The notes under the pieces: generated by a model
Told to the model about the DNA's origin: nothing
What the model saw: only the letters and a program-made list of their open reading frames with translations
Database searches by the model: none
Source of the DNA: Casuarina equisetifolia
Lineage: Eukaryota > Streptophyta > Magnoliopsida > Fagales > Casuarinaceae
Reading direction: 5' to 3'
NCBI GenBank assembly: GCA_028551475.1
Contig: CM052355.1
Span: 32,877,191-32,941,190, forward strand
Length of the DNA stretch: 64,000 bases
Shown here: one piece after another, positions 12,611 to 24,861 of the stretch
How the letters are laid out: each line of letters opens with the position of its first letter
Numbering within the stretch: position 1 is the first letter of the stretch
Program-made: the position numbers and the translations under genes

Positions 12611-12866
12611 ATGGAATTGAGAGTAGTTCTTGGACCTATGAGTTCTTAGGAATAGTTGTTCACAGCCATCAAAAGGAGAAATAGTGCAGAAATCCACACC
12701 ATGCCATTCACGAAGCCGGTTTGTATCTTAAATTTTTTCTACATCTTTCTCATGCTTTTGCATATATTATTCTAACACTATCACATCCATTCTTCATAGC
12801 CTTATAAACCAACAAAAGACCATTTTTTCCTTAACCTATTTGAGCCCACCGAATCACCTTTGTTCA

Positions 12867-13275
12867 TGTTACGTGCTCCCCTTGTCTGACAGAAGCTATA
12901 GGAGAAATGATAGGAGGTAGGATTGTGTAGGTGGCAAATCTGAGTGCACAGTGTTTTAATTAAGAGGCATGGTGGGAGGATTAGGTAGTAGTGTCACCCA
13001 TGCTTGCGTGTGTAAGTTTCTATGGGTCATGTCTGAATTCCTCTACCCGAGTAGGTAGTAGAAAGGGTAGTATAAATAGGGAATAGATGGTAAAAACTAA
13101 GGCAGACTTTTGTACCCCACTTTCCTTGTAACTTGAGAGACTCTCTCTCTTTTGGATAAATACAATCTCTACAAGCTTTTGTCTTTCTTGTCTTATATTC
13201 ATCACTCACCATTGGTAAAAAGATCCATCACAATCCTTGGCTATATGATATTTTCTCGAACCCAAGCCAGTGAAA
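12867..13275 (+). repeat. Left LTR of the nested Gypsy element
   Basis: Begins TGTTACGTGCTCCCC and matches 15868 onward. Contains a TATAAATA box near 13073 and a CTCTCTCTCT tract. Inner edge approximate. Confidence 0.85.
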
Positions 13276-15867
13276 AGATTACAGAGAGCTAAACAAGATC
13301 ATTGTCAAAGATTAGTTTCCGATACCCACTATTGACGAGCTGCTTGATGAGTTGAAGGGGGCCAAAATTTTCTCTAAGCTTGACTTAAAGTCCGGTTACC
13401 ACCAAATTCGAGTTTGAGATGAAGATATAACGAAAACTACATTTCAAACTCCGCATGGGCATTATGAATTCCTGGTTATGCCATTTGGCCTCACAAATGA
13501 TCCGTCAACTTTTCAAGGGGTAATGAATTCCATCTTCAATGAACATCTTCGTAAATTTGTTTTAATATTTTTCGATGATATTCTCATATTTAGCAAGGAA
13601 TGGTTGACTCATGTTAAACATGTGGAAGTCACACTGCAACTTTTACAACAACACTCTCTGTTTGCAAAACAGGGAGAAATGTATCTTTGGCCAGGAAAAA
13701 ATACAATTTCTGGGGCACATCAATGACGGCAACAGAATTTCAATGGATGAAAGCAAAGTGGAGAGCATCATGAAGTGGCCTCAACCGAATTCAGTTAAAG
13801 CTTTACGTGGTTTTCTTGGCCTGGCGGGATATTATCGTCGGTTTGTTCAAAACTTCAAAAAATAGCTTAACCGCTAACCAATCTCCTAAGAAAAGGGAAA
13901 TTCAAATGGGGAGAATCGGCTGACCTTGCATTCCAACAACTTAAGCAAGCTTTATGTGAAGCCCCAATCTTGACTCCTCCAGATTTCATGCAAGATTTTG
14001 TGGTAGAGTGCAATGCTTCTAAGGTCGGTGTTGGGGCAGTTTTATCCCAAAACAAATGGCTTGTGGCTTTCTTTAGCCGAGCATTACATGGTAAAAACTT
14101 AACCCTCTTTACTTATGAACGTGAGTTATTGGCACTGGTCCTTGCCGTGCAGAATTAGAGGCATTATCTACTGGGAAGGCAGTTTGTGGTTAAAACTGAT
14201 TAATAGAGCTTGCGACATCTATGGAGTCAAAAGTTGTCCACTCCGGCACAACAACGCTGGTTGGTGCGGTTAATGGGATATGATTTCAAAATTGAGTACC
14301 AGCCTGGCCCTGCAAATAAAGTGGCGGATGCCTTATCTCGAAGAAATGAAAAAGATTTGGGAGAAGACCAAGGAGAAGGACCGAAGCTAGACCCACAAGT
14401 TCCGAGATTGTGGCCCTTACCCTCCCTATCCCTCTATGGTTAGAGTCTATCAAGGAAGAAAATTAGGAGGATCCAATGATACAAAGGTTGATAAGGCTAG
14501 TGCAAGTTGGTGAAGCTCTTGGGCCATGGTGTTATGACGAAGGGGTTCTGTATTTCAAAGGGTGCATTTACTTGGGAGAAAACTCCTAGTTGATTCCGGT
14601 GCTAGTTCGAGAGTTCCATGAAGGATGCCATGATGGCTTCCACAAGACACTCTAACGTGTTAAATATGTCTTTTATTGGAAGCATCTCAGGGAAGATGTG
14701 TTAGATTTTGTATGGAACTGCTTGGTGTGTCAAAAACATAAGTGGCAGAACAAATCTCCTTCGGGCTTGCTAGAACCATTGCTCATTCCGAATGCTATCT
14801 GGGAAGAAATATCAATGGACTTCATCAATGGGTTGCCTAAATCTAAAGGGAAAATGTCGGTATTGGTTGTGGTAGACCGACTTTCTAAGTTTGCTTGCTT
14901 CCTGCCAATTGCTCATCCTTACTTCGCAGAAACAGTGGCTCAACTCTTCCATGATCAAGTGTTCAAACTGTTTGGTCTTCCGAAGGCAATTACTTGTGAT
15001 AGGGGCTCTACTTTTACGAGCAAATTTTGGGGAGAGCTATTCCGATTGCAGGGAATAAAATTCTAATTTTCCTCCTCATATCACCCTGCAGACTGACGAG
15101 CAGACGGAGGTCACCAACCGCACATTGGAAATGTACATGCGCTGCTTCTGTTCAGAACGTCCCAACGGATGGTCTCTGTGGGTTCCTAGATCGAGTATTG
15201 TCACAATCCAAATGTGCATAGTTCCTCCCTCAAAACCCCATATGAGGTTGTGTTCGGCAAACCATCTCTTCTTTATTAAGTTATATCCTAGGGAGAGCCA
15301 AGGAACCAATGGTTGAGAAAGAGCTTAAAAGTCGGGACGAGATTCTTAAAGAACTTTGCGAACAATTGCAACTAGCGTAGAATCGCATGAAGGTGTTTGT
15401 TAATTGACACCGCATGGAGTTGACTTTGGAGGAGGGAGATATGGTCTTTCTCTGTCTAAGGCCTTATCGTCAAACATCAATCTCCCACACCAGGAAAACA
15501 AAATTTACTCCCCAGTTTTATGGGCCTTATGAAGTCATTGGAAAAGTGGATCCCGTGGCTTATCAGTTGAGGCTATTGGCTGAATCTAAATTGCATCCTG
15601 TCTTCCACGTATCACGGTTGAAGAAGATGATTCCTCTAAATGCCAGAGTTGCCTTGGAATTGCCTTTAGTATTGGAAGATAAGGACATTGTCTCTGCCGA
15701 ACCTGAAGCCGTGTTGCAGTCAGTGGTAGGAAAGAGAAAAAGGAAGTTATTGGTCAAGTGGCATGATCTGGAGGAAGAAAGTGCCACCTGGGAGACGGAA
15801 AAGAGGCTTAAATGATGATTTCCTGGCTTCAGCCTTGAGGACAAGGCTCAAGTAACGAGGGGTGCAT

Positions 15868-16295
15868 TGTTACGTGCTCCCCTTGTCTGACAGAAGCTAT
15901 AGGAGAAATGATGGGAGGCAAGATTGTGTAGGTGGCAAATCTAAGCGCATAGTGTTTTAATTAATGGTGGGAGGATTGGGTAGTAGTGTCACCCATGCTT
16001 GCATGTGTAAATTTCTATAGGTCACGTCTGAATTCCTCTACCTGAGTAGGTAAAAAGGGTAGTATAAATAGGGAACAGATGGTAAAAACTAAGGCAGGCT
16101 TTTGTACCCCACTTTCCTTATAACCTGATAGATTTTCTCTCTCTTTTGGATAAATACAATCTCTGCAAGCTTTTGTCTTTCTTGTCTTATATTCATCACT
16201 CACCATTGGTAAAAAGATCTGTCACAATCCTTGGCTTTATGATAATTTTCTCGAACCCAAGCCAGTGAAAAGATCCTTAGCCAACGCACGTAACA
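15868..16295 (+). repeat. Right LTR of the nested Gypsy element
   Basis: Begins TGTTACGTGCTCCCC after a purine-rich AACGAGGGG and ends GCACGTAACA, directly before GTTCA. Contains TATAAATA near 16062. Confidence 0.88.
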
Positions 16296-18046
16296 GTTCA
16301 CCCTATTTTAATACGTCCAAATTGGAGCACTTGTTGTCATGCACCAAACAATGGCTGAAAACCTCCAAACACCATCAAACAAGACACCATATGTCCCACC
16401 ACACTCACAGAATGGAAACCATAACCAACCCATCATCCTCGATTCCTTAAACATTAGAGAAAACAAGATAGCTTCATCCACGCAAATTTGTTACCAATCC
16501 TTTAGACCCTTTATATCTTCTTGGTAGTGACATGAACATAACCTCTTTGCTATCATTCAAACTCATTGGACCAGGCAATTTTGTAATATGGAGCCATACG
16601 ATGAAGACTACACTTTTTACCTGTAAAAAACTAATGCTAGTTGATGAAAGGTATGATGTTCCACCGAAAGGTTCCCCTCTGTTTCCCACTTAGGAACAAT
16701 GCAATGCAATGTGCTGAAGTTGGTTACTAACTCTTTGTCTAATGAGATTCATGAGGGCCTTATATACACAACAAAAGTGGTAGATCTTTGAATGGAACTC
16801 CATGACTACTACAACCAAGTGGATGCTACACGGCTATATGATGTTCTCAATGAACTAAAATTGGTTAGGCAAAGGAGAGATTCTGTCATAGTTTATTTTA
16901 ACGTGTTGGATAAGCATTGGGATGAATATGAAATTCTTGTGGGCCTTGATTCACCAGATATGGCAAAGCTAGCTGCATAGAAGGCTCACCAAGAAAGAAT
17001 TAAGTTTTACCAATTTCTAAGGGGCCTGGATGAATGTCATGCAAGTCTTAGAGAGCATATTTTGCTTATGAATCCACTACTTGATGTCAAAGTGACTTAT
17101 TCAATGTTTTCCAAAGCTAAATACAGGAAGGGATTCTTAAGGAAGACAATAGAGGTGAGTGGGTTTTTGCAGCAAAGTTGTTGGGTGTTGTAACAAATTG
17201 ATCAGGTGGAAGTCAATTTATTAAGACCATGGAATTCGACATAATAGAAAAGGGTACAACTAATAATAAAGAAATTGACATGTCGTTTTCACTTAAGGCA
17301 GCACAAAACGACGTGTCATATGGCATTGGACCAAAAGTGTTAAAATGTAGTTTTTGTGAAAAAAAAAAGCATTCAAAGGAAAATTGCTATAAAGCTAAGG
17401 GTCTGCAATGTGACCATTATAAGCTTTGTAAGCATGAGCAAAAGGATTGCTACAAATTGAATGGACTTCCACCAGGACACAAGAATTACAAAGGGGATGC
17501 AAGTGCCAATTTGGCTGTACTAGACTCTGATCATGTCTTCATCACCAAAACAGATTATCAAAGGTTTATGAATTTTTTAAAGGATGATATTCCTCAAAAG
17601 GCCCAGGTACACACAGTAGGTATACCAAAATTCTTAAATAGATGTTGGATTATTGATAGTGATGCTAATGACTATTAGAAAATAAGGGTTTTGTTGTGGC
17701 AAAATATATTTATGAATATATTTGTTGAAATATATTTTTCATAAATGCAAAAGAAAACCATAAGAAGTAAAAAGTATATAAATTATAATATCAATTAATG
17801 ATATTATAAAGTAACCAAGTTCCTACATTTCTTGATATAATGTTATTATACAGTGTTCTTAAGAAATGATTTATTTAATTTCATTATATAATGTCTTGAG
17901 AACAAGGCTTCCTAAATTGAAGTTAAATATGTCATATATTGTGATTACGAGAAAATGATACTTACTCTTGCTTGAATGAAGGTATGAAGTAGTTGGTTCT
18001 ATTTTTGGAACAAACTTTAGTTCTATCAGAAACTTATATTATATCA

Positions 18047-18148
18047 TTCTCAGCTTGATATTGTTCTTGGCTTGGTATTGTTCTCGGCCTGGTATTGTTC
18101 TCGACTTAGTATTGTTCTCGGCTTGATATTGTTCTTGGCTTGGTATTA
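18047..18148. repeat. 17-bp minisatellite, six units
   Basis: Six tandem, slightly diverged copies of a TTCTCGGCTTGGTATTG unit, read directly. It lies in the solo LTR of family B. The complete B LTRs have only a loose echo (GATATTGGACTG words) at the matching place. Confidence 0.85.
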
Positions 18149-18743
18149 TCCTCGACCCATCTCATGACCTAATTATCTATCCATCAAATAAGTGAGCTCG
18201 GCTTGTGTCAAATGAAACTCACCATTTCACTTAGAGACCGTCTCACTTATTCAAACCCGATGCCCTAAGAGCATATCAATGATTGAAGAAATGAAAGAAA
18301 AAAAGAGAGAGAGATGGAGGAATGGCGTTGTTGGTGACCGAATCCTCAATGGGAGGATTTTTTAGAAGACCAATATCAAAATAGTAAGATCTGTGACTGA
18401 GAAGGAAGACGTGAAGCTGATTTGAAGGCTGATTCACTATTCCAACGGGAAGAAAGCTTCATTATTGAGGTATGAATATTTGAAACCTTAGCTCAAATTT
18501 TCCTATTTAAGAATAGCTAATCTATGGAGAAGGGTTTGACATGTATGATTATCTAAAGTTCTCTTTGAGTGAAGAATAGACTATTGAGCTTATCTTTTGA
18601 TCATTCAATCTTATACACTTTCGATGAAGTACAAAATTACAGTGATATTATGATTAAATAGTTGTTCATTCAAATATATCATCAATTGTATCTTGTATAA
18701 GTCTGTTTATGTGCTGATTTCATTAAAAATATTTATTGTACAT

Positions 18744-20610
18744 TGTTTGGTGAAATTCTACATGCAAGTATATATGTCGAATAAATAATATAATGATAAG
18801 TATGAGTATCGTTTCACGAAGACTATTGTTTACTAAACTAATTAAGTATTAATGATGAATAAACTCTAGGATTTATCTAGCAACTCAAAGTGGTAAAACA
18901 TGAACTAAACAACTAAATTTAACCTAAACTTGATTAAAGAAATATGTTCGAGCGCCTGATTTCACCTAATTACTACATAAAAATGTTGATCATCCATGCT
19001 AACAAGATTAATTTGACTCATGTGATGGCAAAATCTCCTAATTTAATCACTATCCTATGTCTAGATATAGCGAACCTACTTAACTCATTACTTCACTGTG
19101 AATCTAGATATGAATTAAATGAACTAAATGCATTAAGATGTATGAATATTCTAGTTTACACCTAAAGCCATATAAATCATATGGTATATGTCTATTTATA
19201 TTAATTTAAGGTTACATATTTCATGAAGCAACTGCCTGTCATTTCCTACAGGTCTCAAACATGTAAATCATATCATTTAAGTGGTAGCTAATCACCTAAA
19301 AGTATTAAATTCTGTAATATGCAACTTCACATTCATAAAACATCTCACAAAACATAAATAATTATAACATTCCTATTTCATAATTAAGTTGCATCATAGC
19401 TCTAATACAATGAACTAAAATAACATATTTACACAAACTAAATAAGCGCAAAAACATAAACAAAATATTTTGTAATTTAAAAACATTAAGCTGTCACTAA
19501 AAATGTTTTCAAATCATAAAAAGTATGCACAAATCATAAGGGGGTAGAAGAAGATTTTGTCTAAAAAACGGAATGAAATGAGGAACACATGCGTCGTCAT
19601 GCGCTTTCGCACTTGCCTGCCACGTGTTGGTGACATGCGTCGTCGTTTGCGGCCACGTGTCGGTGACATGCGTCGTCGTTCGCAGCCACACGTTGCCATT
19701 CGCCGCCATGCACCGCTGTTTGTCTCCACTCGCCACCGTTTGTCGCCACGCATCGCCATTCGTCTCCATGCGCCGTCGTTCGCCACCATGTGCCACCGTT
19801 TACCGCCACGTGCTGCTGCCGTTTGCTGCTGGTCTTCAAAGAAAACTTCAGAAGTTGTTCTAGACAAGCCCTGGGTCACTGATCTGCCGATAAATCCCCT
19901 TGGAAAGCCACGAAATTGTGTAGATCTACCAGAAAACCCAAATGGCATTCGTTGTTTTTCTTCGCTGGAAGCTCGTTGCAGATGAGTCCATGGTGTAGAT
20001 CAGCCTTAAACTCACACAGATCGGCTGAATATTCATTTGAATCGATCGAGAAGAGGTTAGTTTGGCTAGAAAATACTTGCATTATCGCTGGAAATGGGTC
20101 ATGCGACTTTTCGCACAACTTCCAGTCACTGGAGGAGATGAACACAGACGGCGTTCCAGGCAACAGTCACATAACCATCTTGTGCCGCCGTTCATCCTCT
20201 CCTTTCTTTTTCTTTTTTTTTTTTTTTTTTTTTTTTCTGTTTCACTTCCGCTCGATAATGTTTTATCCCTTTTTTCGTTTCTTCTTCCTTTTCCATCTCC
20301 CCATCACCAAAAGCCTCATCTTTTCTCTTTTTTTCTTTTTCGCATGATTAGGCCCACTGGATGTTCAGCCCCTTTCTCCTTTACAAGCCTGCACAAGCTT
20401 TATAAAAGGCCTCTTTTTAGCTCTCCTTTTTAGCTCTCTTCTCTTGTCTCATTTTCTTTTGGTTTTGTGCTTTTTTTTTCTTCATTTTTATTCTATTTTG
20501 GACTTATTGCATAAAACAACAACATATACATAAATATAATAAAATACAAATATAATCTAATAAAAATTATATTAAATATAACCTAAAATAATAACAATAA
20601 CTTTATATAA
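18744..20610 (-). mobile_element. Diverged solo LTR of the T family inside the family-B solo LTR
   Basis: From TGTTTGGTGAAATTC onward it follows the LTR of element T (39515, 44126) and the solo LTR at 27221 through many shared blocks, for example GGTAGCTAATCACCTAAAAG and ACTATCCTATGTCTAG, at clearly lower identity. Orientation equals that of T, so it reads on -. The right end is approximate, set where family-B LTR sequence resumes. It carries GC-rich repeats (19618-19818) and a long T-tract (about 20205-20236) not present in T. Confidence 0.75.
19618..19818. repeat. GC-rich minisatellite with CACGTG boxes
   Basis: Two 33-bp direct repeats (19618-19650, 19651-19683), then six units of exactly 20 bp (19699-19818) of a TTCGCCGCCATGCACCGCTG type. 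CACGTG occurs at 19621, 19654 and 19807. It is strikingly CpG-rich within AT-rich surroundings. The open frames on both strands here result from the repeat. Confidence 0.85.
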
Positions 20611-23600
20611 AATATTGGAAGGAATCCAAAACCTTAATTTATTTCAATTTAGGTTTTTCATGATAAGAGCTTAGAGTTATTGTATTTACATCAAAACAAC
20701 TCCTTTAGGTTACAAAATCCCATAACTTGTTATATTATTTGGAATTTATAATTGATTTATGATCTTTTGATCATATTGTGTAACATTGTACAAGAATTCC
20801 TTGAGAGGAAATTGTTTGAGTTAGAGAGAACATTTTCTCCTAATTCGATTGAGTAAAGGAAACTTCAATCGGTTTGATTAAAAGAGAAGAGGGTAGATGT
20901 AAGACTCAAGGATTGAGTGCTGAACCATCGTGGTAAATTTGGTGTTAGTCTTTTTGCTTACTATTGGTCTAACCATCTTATAATATTTACTGCTTCTTAT
21001 TCTATCAATTATTTGTTACTAACCTATTAGATTATTTGATACATATAAGTGTGAAAATATTCTAGATAACGTACTGTTTGACTTGTAAGTAAAGAATCAT
21101 CTGTTTGAAATTTGTTCAATTTATATTGATGTTACTTGTGTGACTTGTCTAGAAAAATTAAATTGAAGTTTTGCCAATAAATAGTGCTTTATTGTTAGTT
21201 ATAACAATTCAGCCCCCCTTCTTGTTAAGCCATAAAACCCAACAGTGACCATATAACTACCAATTACATGTGCATCTAATCTGAGGTCTGTTAAATTTCC
21301 AAATGGTGATAGTGCTTTTGTTACCCACATTGGAAACTTGCTTATTTCCAAACAGCTTACTTTACATGCAGTCCTATATTCTCCCACCTTCAAGTTTAAT
21401 TTACTTTCTATCTCTAAATTCTGTCTTGAAAATAATTGTTTGATATTATTTTATCATGAATTATGTGTTTTTCAAGACCTTTTGACGAATGAAGTCAAGG
21501 GATTTGGTAGAATGAGAAACGAGCTTTATTATTTTATAAAACGTCCCAAAGGTAAACTAGCTACCCAATTACCTAGGTGTCATTCAAGTTTTGAGAACAC
21601 TTCATTAGTTTGTAATCCTTTCAATTTACAAATTTAGCATTGTAGATTTGGACATATGTCCAATTCAAAGTTTAAATTTATCAATGAGTTTCAATCTTTC
21701 AATTTTTCTCATGACATGCAATGTGAAATTTGTCCGTTGGCAAAACAAACTCATAACTCATTTTCCATCCATGATGAAAATGTGCAACAAGCCTTTGATT
21801 TGATCTATGTTGATGTTTCAAGACCTTATTGAATTCCCAATCATGATAGATTACAATATTTTCTCACAATTGTTGATGATTTTTCACGAGAAACATGAAC
21901 ATTTCTCATGAAAGTCAAAAGTGAGACAACGTCCTTTTTAGAGGCATTTTTTTTAATCTCACAAAAAATCAATTTGATTTGGAAGTAAAACGCATTAGAA
22001 CTAATAATGCATCAGATTTTTTCAATTGTGATTGCAAAAAATTATTTTCATCACATGGGATCATACATGAGAGTTCATGTGTTCATACTCTATAATAAAA
22101 TAGTGTAGTTGAAAGAAAACATCGTCATATTTTGGATGTAACATGAGCATTGAAATTTCAAAGCAAAATACCTGCGAAATTTTAGGGGGAGTGTATAAAG
22201 ACAACAACCCATCTCATAAATAAGACACCTTCATCGGTCTTAAATGGATGCACACCATTTGAGAAATTATTTAGAAAACCGCCAAACATCTAGAATCTTA
22301 GAGTCTTTGGTTGTCTTTGTTATGCTACCATGGTAAGACATAGAGACAAATTTGGCCTTTGTGCTATACCTAGCATATTTATGGGTTATCCACATGGACA
22401 AAAGGGTTATAAATAGTATGATGTTGAGAGTCATTGATTTTTTGTGAGTTGGGATGTACGATTTTATAAAGACATTTTCCTTTTTACACAGTTGAAGCCT
22501 GGATCTCATTCTTCTCTACAAGCTCCCTTGACTCCATACATCAATCAAGGATCTACATTGGATTCCATTCCTGAATCGGATTCACTTACTAAGCCAATTT
22601 CAATCATCCAATCACCTTCAAATCATGAACCAACCATCATTACTGATCGTACTCCATTGGTTGACACTTCAACTGAGCATGTGTCACCAACATCATCCTT
22701 AATAGATATACCTTCTCTTCCTAAAAATTCAACCATTCAGTTGCCTCCATCAGCTACACCATATGATATATTTTCTGATGATGAATTTGAACTCCATCAG
22801 CCATCCCTTGATGAATCTTTTGAGCCACCACCTCATTGTTCCACTTGGTTTATTAAGCCTCCCACTTAGACAAAAGATTATGTTTGTCTAACTCTTACTA
22901 CTCTTACCACTAACACATCCAATTATCCTATTTCTGACTACTTATCCTACACACATTTAGCTGAGACTAGCCAACATTTTATTACCTCCATATTCATAAA
23001 CATAGAACCCATCTATCACCATAAGGCAATTAAAGATCCTCGATGGAGAGATGCCATGGATCAAGAGTTACTAGCTTTGGAGCAAAATCATACTTGGGAC
23101 ATTGTTGAGTTGCCTGTTGGTAGAAAAGCAATTGGGTGTAAATGGGTATATTGAATTAAGTATCATGCAGACGAAATAGTGGAACGTTATAAGGTGAGAT
23201 TGGTAACACAAGGATTCAGTTAGAAAGAAGGTATTGATTTTCATGAGACATTTGCCCTTGTAGTCAAACATATAACGGTTATATGTGCCTTAACTCTAAC
23301 AACTCAGAAGAATTGGCAGATTCATCAAATGGATGTACACAATGTATTTCTACAAAAGGATTTAAATGAAGAAGTTTACATTCATCTTCCCCTAGGTGAT
23401 TCGAATAAGAGGGGGAATAAAGTTTGCAAGTTTGCAAGTCTTTTTATGATTTGAAACAAGCATCTAGGCAATGGTATGAGAAGTTCGTTGAAGCTTTCCT
23501 AACAGCTAGTTACAAGGATTCCTTACATGATCCATCTTTATTTACAAAGCAAAGAGGTAATTCTATTATTATACTTTTGATTTATGTAAATGATATTATC

Positions 23601-24574
23601 ATTACTGGGGATGATGTTGATGGCATAAAGGAATTAAAAAAAATCTACATTTAGTCTTTCACATCAAGGACTTAGGGGACCTTCAGTTTTACCTTAGGGT
23701 TGAGATTCTTCAAAACAAGGATGGAATCCACTTAAGCCAACGAAAGTACATCTTAGAGTTAGTAAATGAAATGGGACTTATGGGATCTAAACCTTTTGGA
23801 AATCCTATGGACACTAACCTGACATTGACCATGACCACATATGATAAAGGAGCACCTATACCTTAAAATGATGATCCACCACTTAAGCATATCTTGAAGT
23901 ATCAACAATTAATTGGTAAACTTATGTACCTTGATGTTACTAGGCTTGACATATCGTACTTAGTACATAATTTAAGTCAATTCATGCATGCACTTAAGAA
24001 ATCCCATTAGGAAGCAACCATTCGAGTAGTCAAATATCTTAAGGGTTAAGCCTTTTTATTCATTCTTCATGTGGTTTTCAAATGCGAGCTTATTGTGATT
24101 CAGATTATGCCACATGCAAAATAGAAAGGAAATTAATGACTAGATTTTGTGTTATGCTTGGAAATTCTTTGATTTCTTAGAAAAGTAAAAAACAAAAAGT
24201 AGTATCTCGATCTTTTACAGAAGCCGAGTATAAAGCTATGGCAATGACTACTTGTGAAATTATGTGTTTATTAGGCTTGCTTGCTGACATACGAGTTATT
24301 GTAACTCGCCTAGTTATGTTGTTCTGTGATAATAAAGTTGCAATAGAACTTGCAACAAACCCTATAGTTCATTAGCACACAAAGCACATTGATGTAGATT
24401 GTTACTTTATTTGTGAAAAAATTCATAATGGCTTGATCATGATAGCATATATTGGAACCAAAGATCAACTTGCAGATGTGTTAACAAAGGCATTGGGAAC
24501 TAATCAACATTTTCATCTTTTCTACAAGCTTAGTGTCCTAGGTCCTTATCGGCCATTAACTTGAGAAAAGAGGG

Positions 24575-24856
24575 TGTTTGAATATGAATGTTATTTGTCA
24601 ACTTCCATATTTAACTACTCCACGTCAACCCTTATATGGTCTCTTTACCATTTAGCACCGCATGAATGAAGTAAATCTTTAGGGTTTGTTTTTCCCTAGT
24701 ATATAATTGTATTTAGCTTCTATTCTTTTCATTAAGTTGTAAGAGAGTTTGTGAACACCATTGTTGTTTCTCATAAGGTTTGCTTGTGTCAATAAAACAA
24801 GTTTTATCCTTCATCCTTCTCTCATCAAGCTCTAGATTTTTTAGAGTGAGTCTACA
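24575..24856 (+). repeat. Right LTR of Copia A
   Basis: Begins TGTTTGAATATG right after the purine tract GAGAAAAGAGGG and ends TCTACA before the GAATG duplication. Confidence 0.82.
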
Positions 24857-24861
24857 GAATG

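Larger units (their letters stand above)
12867..16295 (+). mobile_element. Ty3/Gypsy retrotransposon nested in Copia A, broken
   Basis: Flanked by the target-site duplication GTTCA (12862-12866 and 16296-16300). Outer ends form a perfect inverted repeat, TGTTACGTGC and GCACGTAACA. The interior holds a reverse transcriptase core (about 13320-13860: a YHQIRV-type segment, FFDDILIFS, FLGLAGYYRRFV), RNase H (about 13960-14340, ending ADALSRR), a zinc-finger and integrase core (about 14600-15060, SMDFINGLPKS) and the integrase C-terminal/chromodomain-like tail (about 15410-15815, KWHDLEEESATWE). No gag or protease was recognised. It is broken at several places. LTRs differ by roughly 6% by eye, younger than its host element, as nesting requires. 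The tail suggests the chromovirus branch. Confidence 0.9.
17673..21244 (+). mobile_element. Solo LTR of the Copia B (Sirevirus-like) family inside Copia A
   Basis: Its start (GAAAATAAGGGTTTTGTTGTG) and end (CCATAAAACCCAACA) match the LTRs of Copia B at 30618 and 47181. There is no internal region, so it is a solo LTR left by LTR-LTR recombination. Flanks ATGAC (17668-17672) and GTGAC (21245-21249) look like a target-site duplication with one difference. About 1.87 kb of a foreign solo LTR is inserted (18744 to about 20610), leaving about 1.7 kb, close to the 1.63-kb LTR of B. It contains a private 17-bp minisatellite at 18047-18148. Confidence 0.85.
12327..24856 (+). mobile_element. Ty1/Copia retrotransposon A, old and broken, host of nested insertions
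   Basis: A Copia fossil with short LTRs, a degenerate tRNA-Met-type primer site just inside the left LTR, and a polypurine tract at about 24563-24574. A GAATG target-site duplication flanks it at 12322-12326 and 24857-24861. Parts in order: gag (about 16350-17650, with a Cys/His-rich NCYKAKG / DCYKLNG region), protease and gag-pre-integrase (about 21245-21790), integrase core (about 21790-22440), a Ser/Pro-rich linker, reverse transcriptase (about 22980-23790) and RNase H (about 24080-24560). Two insertions split it: a Gypsy element (12867-16295) and a solo LTR (17673-21244). Its frames are broken at many places. LTR divergence by eye is about 8%, so it is the oldest well-delimited element in the block. 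Lineage within Copia is not assigned. Confidence 0.88.

Noticed and set aside
18047-18148. Regular short repeats that might suggest a CRISPR array
   Set aside because: The units are head-to-tail without unique spacers, and the setting is a plant LTR. It is a minisatellite.
19509-19985. Overlapping open frames on both strands with Arg/His/Cys repeats
   Set aside because: They arise from the GC-rich 20-bp minisatellite, which stays open in several frames at once.
20062-20433. Phe-rich open frames around 19.9-20.4 kb
   Set aside because: They read a poly-T and CTTTT-rich tract inside a solo LTR; no protein family matches.
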